The notes beneath the pieces were generated by a model. The model was not told the DNA's origin, searched no databases, and saw nothing but the letters and a program-made list of their open reading frames with translations. This document shows, one piece after another, positions 49,401-64,000 of a stretch of DNA of 64,000 nt; the first letter of the stretch is position 1; each line of letters opens with the position of its first letter. Source of the DNA: Odontesthes bonariensis (taxonomy: Eukaryota; Chordata; Actinopteri; Atheriniformes; Atherinopsidae); assembly GCF_027942865.1 (NCBI RefSeq), contig NC_134506.1, positions 15,894,436-15,958,435 of the forward strand. Reading direction: 5' to 3'. The translations under genes were made by a program, and so were the position numbers.

Positions 49401-51280
49401 CCATAAAGAGCAAACGCATGTATAGCAAATATGTGATGTGTTATTGTTCATCTCAGGAGATATATACCTACTTTCAAAACGGAGAAGGACCAGATGACTT
49501 TATATTATGTTGCGATACATATTACCTTAGAGTTGAAAGAGCTATTAAGAAAATAGCATCTTGAATTTGCTCACAGGAACAAAGCATTTCATTTAATTGT
49601 GTGATTTCTTAGACAGCTGTCATTGTGCCTCTAAAAGCACCTTCAGAGATTAGCTGTAAATACAAATCCATCATGTGAATGTAGAGTCAAAAAATTTTGA
49701 TTAACTATTATTTAAATTTATATCAAAATAAAGAAAATAAAAAACAGTACATGATAAAATTTAATTTCAAATGCAGCCAAAACCTAGAGGACCTGAGGGG
49801 TTACAGACAGTGTTGTAGTACTCCAGGCTTTAAAATCTGACCTACAGAAGGAAGAAAACAGATGGATGGAGGAAAGAAGATCAACATGGTTAGATGATGT
49901 TCTGGATATACTTATTAGCGTTAGAAGCAGTTGTCTTCATGACAGCACAATAACTTCGTTAAGATGTGTGGCTAACCTATCTGCAGGAGTATTAAATAAT
50001 CTTCCCTGTTCAACAAATGAACGCTCCTATATGCAGACTTTGAGGAGCTATCAGGGATTTTCTATTTGACCTTTAGACTTTAGGGAGCGAATAGAATAGC
50101 AACATGACAGGCTTCTGGACCGAACCTGAATGGCAGCTTTTAATTTGGCTGATGAAAAAAAATTTGAATCAATAGAGGCTCATTTAGTTGTGTGACTTGT
50201 CAACTGCATGACAAAGGGCCCCTTTGACACAGTACAAAAATAGCAGCTAATTGATAAAGCAGCAGAGCAATATATGAAGGTCATTGATTCCGCTTCTCCT
50301 CCAATTTAATCTGAATACAGCAGTCATGCTGATTAAAAATTTCCTGCGTAATTTACAGTTACTGCTGATAATGCTGTCAGTTTTCTCAGCAGCTGCCCGA
50401 CAAAAGTGCTGACGGCCTTCTACCTCTTTCATTTTTTAACCAATAATGCATAGTGAGCCTGTGTCTTATCATAAAAACGTTTCACTGTCTATTGAATCAC
50501 TCAAGTCACCCCTGAGATGTCAGAGTGGTTACCAGAAACCTGCTTTTTCATAGTTACACAAATAAATTGGCCTCTTTTTGCTTTGTTGGATTATAAATCA
50601 GACACCCCTAAAGATATTTACACCCTGTAGTTTAATCAATCAGCAAAATGTTGGGCTCATTACGTAAATATGAACAGATTGTGCGATCTTTTAACGTAAT
50701 CACACGTATTGCTTCAGCTTTCCCAGGGCCCTGTCCTGTCACTTAACTAATGGACAAGTATGGCAGTGAGCTGTGTGGCCCAATAAATTCACATCTGTCT
50801 GACTTAAAACACTGTTCTAAAGCAAGGAAAAGGCAGCATTTTGCCAGTAAACTTTAATGAAAAGGCGTGTTCAGGGTTAATGTATTCATGAGAGTCATTT
50901 ATTGTTGCAGGAAATTCATGTTACAGGTATTTCACCAGTCATGGAGAGAACAGTGTCAGTGTAACCTTCGGTTTATGCTGATCCGCAGAAAATTCTAGCC
51001 TGCATCAAACAAAAGAAAACATTCATACTTTAAAGTTATTTTACCGCTAGTTACATTATGTTTTCTCTCTGAAATATATTCAAAAATGCCCCAAAACATA
51101 GCTGAAGATTCACAAGTTAGATCTCTTTTTAATAACAAAAGAAAATAAAACCTGCTAGTATTAATCATTGACCTAAACAATATTAACATCAATCTTGTAT
51201 TTATTCATTCATGTACTTTTGCAAAGCGTTCTTTAATTACTATTTCAGATTTTTGAGCCCAGACAAATTTAAACCTGACA
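49400..51280. other. Non-coding stretch, no genes recognised
   Basis: AT-rich unique sequence. 50630-50910 is repeat-free and of mixed composition and may be conserved non-coding DNA. Confidence 0.35.
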
Positions 51281-51282
51281 GA

Positions 51283-52389
51283 CAGTACTGTACAGTCTTG
51301 AGCCGTCCTCTTTTCTTTGTATTTTGCCTCCAAGCAGCCAGAATTACTTGTAATCTTTTAAAGTCTTTTGAGCAATATGTCTCAAAAGTGTTCTTTGGAC
51401 ATTATCAGATTTTTCATTCATTTCGGTCTGGTTCTTGTACCTCAAGTAACTTGTACTTTCAATGGGATGTGTTTTTCTGTTGAAGCATCTTAACATTGAC
51501 CTATGAATCATTCAAAAATAAAAAATGCCCTTAACTCAATGGATGAACCAGCCTTGTGTCTACACATAATAATTCAACAAAGAACCAACTTTCAATCGTA
51601 TCATTAAGCACTTTTTTACAGGCACATCATTCGTTTCAATTTCTCTAGTTACATCTCTTAAAAAGTCAAACGTTCATAGTTTGAAAGTTATTTTATAGTG
51701 TCTTTGCAAAAACAAAGTGATTCCCAAAGAGATTACAGCTGAACAGGTGGCATTTTTCAGCCCTGCGTACGCCATGTCCTTAACAAATTGTGGAAACTAG
51801 ACAAGTGGAGGACAAAAGAAAACTGCCTTCAGCAAATAAAAAGTATCTGAAAGCGATGTCTAAGAAGTAGAAGTAGGTAGTCGACCAACCTTCTGTTCAC
51901 CGAAGCCTCATCAGAAATTGTCGTGGAAGGTTTGCTGTCAAGAAACCATTCTTAAGGAAGTGAAACGTGGATATAAGGCTGAGATATGGCAAATGGCAAG
52001 TGGCAAAAGAACAGGACTGAAAATATTAACATTGTTGAAGTAGTCTGGGATCATCTTCTCAGAGAATGGGAGAAAATACAGCCAACATTCAAAGAAGAAC
52101 TTTGGAAAGTCCTTCAAGAAGCCTGGAGAACTATTCCTGAGGACTTCGTACAGAAATGACAAGAAAGCTTTTCTGAGAGGGTTCAGGCTGTGTTGAAGAA
52201 TGAAGGTGGTCACATCAAATACAGACTCTCAAGCTCGTTCGAACTGAACAAACTGTGTTTGCCTTATTTACTGTATTTCCATTTATGTTTGCACAAGTTT
52301 AAAAAAATCACTGCACCTACTTTTTGCTTTTCTGGAAAGAAACATATAAAGAAATTAAGGAAAGCTCAAGAGCTTTGCACAGTACTGTA
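51283..52389 (+). mobile_element. Decayed Tc1/mariner-like transposon with both ends
   Basis: Inverted ends: CAGTACTGTACAGTCTTGAGCC at 51283 and, on the minus strand from 52387, CAGTACTGTGCAAAGCTCTTGAGC; TA follows the right end. Near 52040-52205 a worn frame reads VWDHLLREWEKIQPTFKEEL and onward to a stop, the C-terminal part of a Tc1-like transposase. Most of the DNA-binding and catalytic part is missing or scrambled. Confidence 0.7.
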
Positions 52390-53211
52390 TCACTAGTTGA
52401 CTGTGCTAAGACGCTAATTATATAGGGGAAAAGGTGTATGGATAAAAAAAATAGGCTAAATTTTTACAATTTAGGTAAATATCATTGCCTCAATAAACAT
52501 AAATGTACATCCACCACACAATAGACTTTTGTGAACAAGGTTTGTGTCTGCCCTCTGGTGGTAAAATGAAAGAATTTTCGCCTGACTTCAGCATCATACG
52601 TGGACATACAAATGGATATTTAATCAACTTGTACATTTTAATGAAGCCTCCGCAAATCTTAACCAGTAAAAAACTAAAGTGTTTGTTAGGGGAAAAATAC
52701 TACTGTTGAAAGAAGGGCATGGCGGTCTCAGTCATGAAGTTTTTGGTAAGTTAAGATTCACCAAGCCTCCTCCGGAGCAAAAACAACCCATGAACAAATA
52801 TTCCAGCCATGATCAAACTTTTGATTCATTTCTCATAATAAGACGGTTATTTGTTGTATTCCAAATTTTCAAACGTATGAATTTGAAAATCCATTACAAG
52901 CGTGGAGGTGTTGAAAAATATCCATTTATGACGTTTATCCGTACAGTTTGAACGTTGTGAAAGACAAAAAAATAAATGAGATGACGGTTAATTAAATGCG
53001 TTTTTTCTGCGCCGCATGGCTCTCCTGGGTGCGCTTGGTGTTTGGGGCGGGCCGCCAGATTTCGCAGGGCGGGTCTTTTTTGGTTTGAAGCACATGATGA
53101 ATCCGTGAAAAGCCTGCAGATTTGTTTCAGACTTTTTGATCTTGCTCTGCAGGAAAGCCTACGCAGACAGATAACCAAACCAACCGCGTCCTTGACTCTG
53201 TGATCGTAAGC
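52390..53211 (+). promoter_or_regulatory. atic: atic upstream region and promoter
   Basis: The last 250 bp turn GC- and CpG-richer (GCGCTTGGTGTTTGGGGCGGGCC at about 53030-53052, with a GGGCGG GC box), as expected for a housekeeping promoter. No TATA box seen. The rest is AT-rich with nothing recognised. Confidence 0.5.
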
Positions 53212-60874
<7,663 letters not shown>

Positions 60875-60989
60875 GCAACACTGCAAAGTCAAACATTTCG
60901 CTAACACTGCTGATACAAAAACAAGCGACCGACACGAGAACTGCGTTATTCTTTCTTTTTCTCTCCATGTCAGTGTTGTATTGAGATGA

Positions 60990-60995
60990 AATAAA
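60990..60995 (+). terminator. atic: Polyadenylation signal of atic
   Basis: AATAAA 116 bp past the TGA at 60872-60874. Confidence 0.75.
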
Positions 60996-60999
60996 CTGC

Positions 61000-62100
61000 T
61001 GTAGACTCTGAGTATCTTGTTTTTAATCTTATGGTCAGTCTGTTGATCCTTTTTAGCCCAAACTTGCCTTTCTTTGCGGTTACTTGAGATTGCTTTGACA
61101 TTTTTGTAGAGATGATTCTGCTCAGCAAACCTTTTTTTCAGAGCCCATTTTCAAAGTAATGAGTTTTTTCCATCGAAAGCAACACTGACTTATGAGTTAT
61201 TCAAGCATTAAAAAAGGCACCTAACTTAAGGGATGAGTCAGGGAAGTGGCTTGGCAAGTAACTGATTTTATTAAGTATATTTGGGCACTTTGTTACTGCC
61301 AGCCTCTTGCAAGATTCATAATTTGTTCCAATTTGTATTGTTGCATGTATGACAAGCGCCAAAGATAATGCAGTCTGACACGTGTGAAAGAGTATTTTTG
61401 CAACTAAGACGATTCCAAAGGAGCCATTGGGGAAGGACGACAAAAAAAAGTGTCGGACCTAAAAACTATTTACAGCAGCTGAAAAGTATGTGAAAGTTAT
61501 TTGTTTGAAAAAAATCCAGTAAAAACCTGAGAGATGCATCTGTGGCCCTTTGGTTGATCCATCTGTTTACTGGACCCTCGCACTGTACCACTAAAGTTTA
61601 TTGTGTTAAATTATTGATTAAATAAGAAGAAAATGTATGCATCTAAAATAGGCTATAACATTTATTTTTCAGGCAAATGTGATTGATTAAAATATTGAAA
61701 GAAACGTCCATGGATACATCCACAAACTTGACAGACGGTTGGTGAATCAGGCTCACGTCTGCCTTGTAGTGGCAGAATAAAAGAAGACACCTTGCCTGAC
61801 CTCTGCAGCAGATGTCGACTGAAAAATGGATGTTTGATACACTGGTGAAGTTGATTATTAGTCTATCTATATTCTGAAATAAGCTATTCATGCAAGTTTT
61901 TATTTTTATTGTTTATGAAGCTTTTAAATAAATTACAACAAAGCTTTACTAACATGATTCAGAATGTGTTAGATAGTAAAGGTTGTCATACCAAACAATG
62001 ACTAACGCTTGATAGTATTTTGCCCTGCACGCTATATTTGCAAGTTTGCTTGTATGTTACAGTAAATCGTTGCATCAAGTTCCTGTCTTTTTTTGCCAGT

Positions 62101-62133
<33 letters not shown>

Positions 62134-62690
62134 GGATAGCTCAGGACTTTTGTATTGTTTTGAATACTTAATCGACACTTGCTCATATGATTACTTCGGT
62201 TAAGACAATGCAAATCTTTCTCGTATGAGGTCATTCATTCATCTGTGTATTTATCTTGTGTTTAATAATGCTGCGTTTGAATAATCCAGTGTCAATTTAT
62301 GCTAATTGGTGTAAATTGTAAGAGCAGAAGTGTGAACATTGGATAAAGCCATGTTCAAAATTATTGTAGTTTCCCAATGTTTCTTGATCGCTTTTCTTCA
62401 TCACTCTTTAAATCTGAAAATATTGTCAACATCTAATGTTTTGAACCCTCATTCTATGTTTTTTAAGTTTTAGGTCATTTTTAAATCCAAAACATGAATA
62501 CAGCCTTGAACACTGCCTTGAATTTCTTAATTTCTGTTTTCAGTCTGGAATAGAGGGCATAATGGATTAATGGAAACTGAATTTTAGAGTCAGAATCTTA
62601 ATCTATGAGCCAGCAGAGTGTTGGCTCATAGATTAATGCAAACCAAAATGTGTATACAAAATTTACAGAAACACAACTGTACATTTCAGG
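61000..62690. other. Intergenic stretch between atic and fn1
   Basis: AT-rich, no genes recognised. Contains a run of about 26 A at 62104-62130. At 62602-62635 a phrase and its reverse complement (TAATCTATGAGCCA and TGGCTCATAGATTA) face each other across about 9 bp, forming a short hairpin. Confidence 0.45.
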
Positions 62691-62701
62691 ATCTCTCCGG
62701 C

Positions 62702-63347
62702 TTTATTAAAATAAGGCACTTCTTTTGTCAAAGGTAGAAACGACTTTGGCACTGACAACAATACAAAAATAGAACAGTTCACATTCTCACATCCTTGTTC
62801 ACACATTCACAAGTTGAGATTAAAGGGATAAATTAGTAAAAGACACTACAAATCAGAATGTGTCAATCACACACAGTGCGACCCCTTTGTAACAACAGAA
62901 GGGCTACAGAAAAGAAAAGCTCATTTTCATGGACAATAGAAACAATGTGGTTAATAACTACACAGACACTCTTAACACAGGGCTTTCTGGTGCTATTTTG
63001 ATTAGGAATGGTTTTGAAATATTTCAATGGGGAAAAAAGGCCAGTTTGACAAGTACATACAGCAAATCTGAATGTGACAAGTCCTAAGTGCCTTTAACTC
63101 AGGCTTACATAAAAGTATGTGAATGAAAGTGTTCAGTGGGAGTTTTCAACAGATCTTGAATTTAGAGCCAACAGTGAAAAGACTGGCAAAAGAGCATGAT
63201 CAGGACTGATCATACAGCAGAGCAGTGTAACATATAAAGGAAGTGATAAGGAAGTTTCAGTCACACAAACAGCGTGGCTTCTACAAGGTGAGACAGTGCA
63301 GCGACTGGACGGTGACGGAGCAAAGCAGATGTCAGACGACCAATCCA
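62702..63347 (-). other. fn1: fn1 3' UTR
   Basis: From the TAA stop at 63348-63350 to an AATAAA on the minus strand at 62707-62702, about 640 nt without coding potential. The end is inferred from the signal only. Confidence 0.5.
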
Positions 63348-64000
63348 TTATTTCTGAGAATTTTGAGGAACATGTGCATCTGCCAGTAGCTCGGGTCTGA
63401 GGCACTCAAGGGGGCAGTGAATGTTCTGGAGGAAAAGTCGTGGTAAGAGTTAAAGGTTAAGATGTGCTTACAGATGACTATTATTTGTATGCCGATATCT
63501 AATGACATTGAAAAAGGCAAGACATTAGAAGTATTCCACTCACTTTGCGCAGTATTTTGTCTCCATATCTAACAGGCTGCAACAGATCGACATCAAGATC
63601 AGCACCTGGTTTGCGACAGTTGTCACATCGCCATCCCTGATGAGACAAAAGGTACAGGAGCGTACGTTGAATTATGCTTCATTTAACTCCTGAATGACCA
63701 TAATGAATAGCCTCCCAATGTCAGCTGTGAATCCAGGGAGGCAGACAGTGCCGTACCTGTTGTCCTCCGAAGCATGTGCAGGTGCAGATGGATCCCAGGA
63801 ACTCCTTCTGCCACTGGTTGCCCTCCTGGTAGGTTTTGTCGCCATCGTAGCACAATGATTCATCTGTGTGACATACACATTATGATTAAAATGCAACTTC
63901 TAAACTTCATTAGACAGCTGTACAACATTTATTTGGGTATCCATAAGGTCTTACGTGGTTCACACTTAAATTCTCCTTTGCCATTTCCCAAACAAGTGCA
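63348..64000 (-). CDS. fn1: Fibronectin 1, C-terminal end (partial, 5' part beyond window)
   Basis: Secreted extracellular-matrix glycoprotein. Minus-strand exons: 63955-64000 (continues outside), 63757-63863, 63544-63636 and 63348-63425 (TAA stop); phases 1, 0, 0 agree. The first two exons carry the end of one type I module ([15 protein letters not shown]) and the next ([27 protein letters not shown]), then [11 protein letters not shown]. The last exon encodes [12 protein letters not shown] with the two cysteines that, in mammalian fibronectin (NVNCPIEC), form the interchain disulfides of the dimer. The linker before them differs in sequence from the human one and is about 10 residues shorter. 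Fish have fn1a and fn1b; this stretch alone does not decide between them. Tail-to-tail with atic, as in mammals. Confidence 0.95.

Overview
This window is nuclear DNA of a ray-finned (teleost) fish. The genes are split by GT/AG introns, the proteins are vertebrate, fish-type repeats are scattered throughout (Tc1-like, hAT, L2-like LINE, GAA-tailed LINE, a TTAA-inserting DNA transposon), and there are AATAAA signals and many microsatellites. Six protein-coding genes were reconstructed exon by exon, with reading phases agreeing at every junction. Two of them belong to one intact-looking transposon.

Layout. (1) 1-1704, minus strand: pcnp, cut by the left window edge. (2) 1871-8494: a 6.6-kb DNA transposon with near-perfect terminal inverted repeats and TTAA on both sides. 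It carries two convergent, uninterrupted genes: a 14-exon, 763-aa Kolobok-like transposase (plus strand) and a 3-exon, 258-aa protein (minus strand) that joins an Arg/Gly-rich N-terminus to the cysteine-rich cytoplasmic 'ballast' domain otherwise known from the P2X7 receptor. (3) 9.3-15.3 kb, plus: stk16, a lipid-anchored Ser/Thr kinase. (4) About 16.6-41.4 kb: a 25-kb gene desert with LINE, hAT, LTR-like and SINE-like relics among AT-rich unique sequence that looks like conserved non-coding DNA. (5) 41460-44847, plus: a motor-neuron/pancreas homeobox gene of the MNX type (probably mnx2), with its own downstream desert. (6) 53212-60874, plus: atic, the bifunctional last enzyme of purine synthesis, complete in 15 exons. 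(7) 63348-64000, minus: the 3' end of fibronectin 1, convergent with atic and cut by the right edge.

The order stk16 - mnx - atic - fn1 matches the human 2q35 neighbourhood (STK16, ATIC, FN1), where no MNX gene remains. The host genes are functionally unrelated; the mnx gene is the likely user of non-coding regulatory DNA on both sides. The transposon sits between the divergent genes pcnp and stk16, about 160 bp from the pcnp start codon.

The most notable item is the transposon: a mobile element with intact ends and an intact transposase that also carries an intact P2X7-type ballast-domain gene on the opposite strand.
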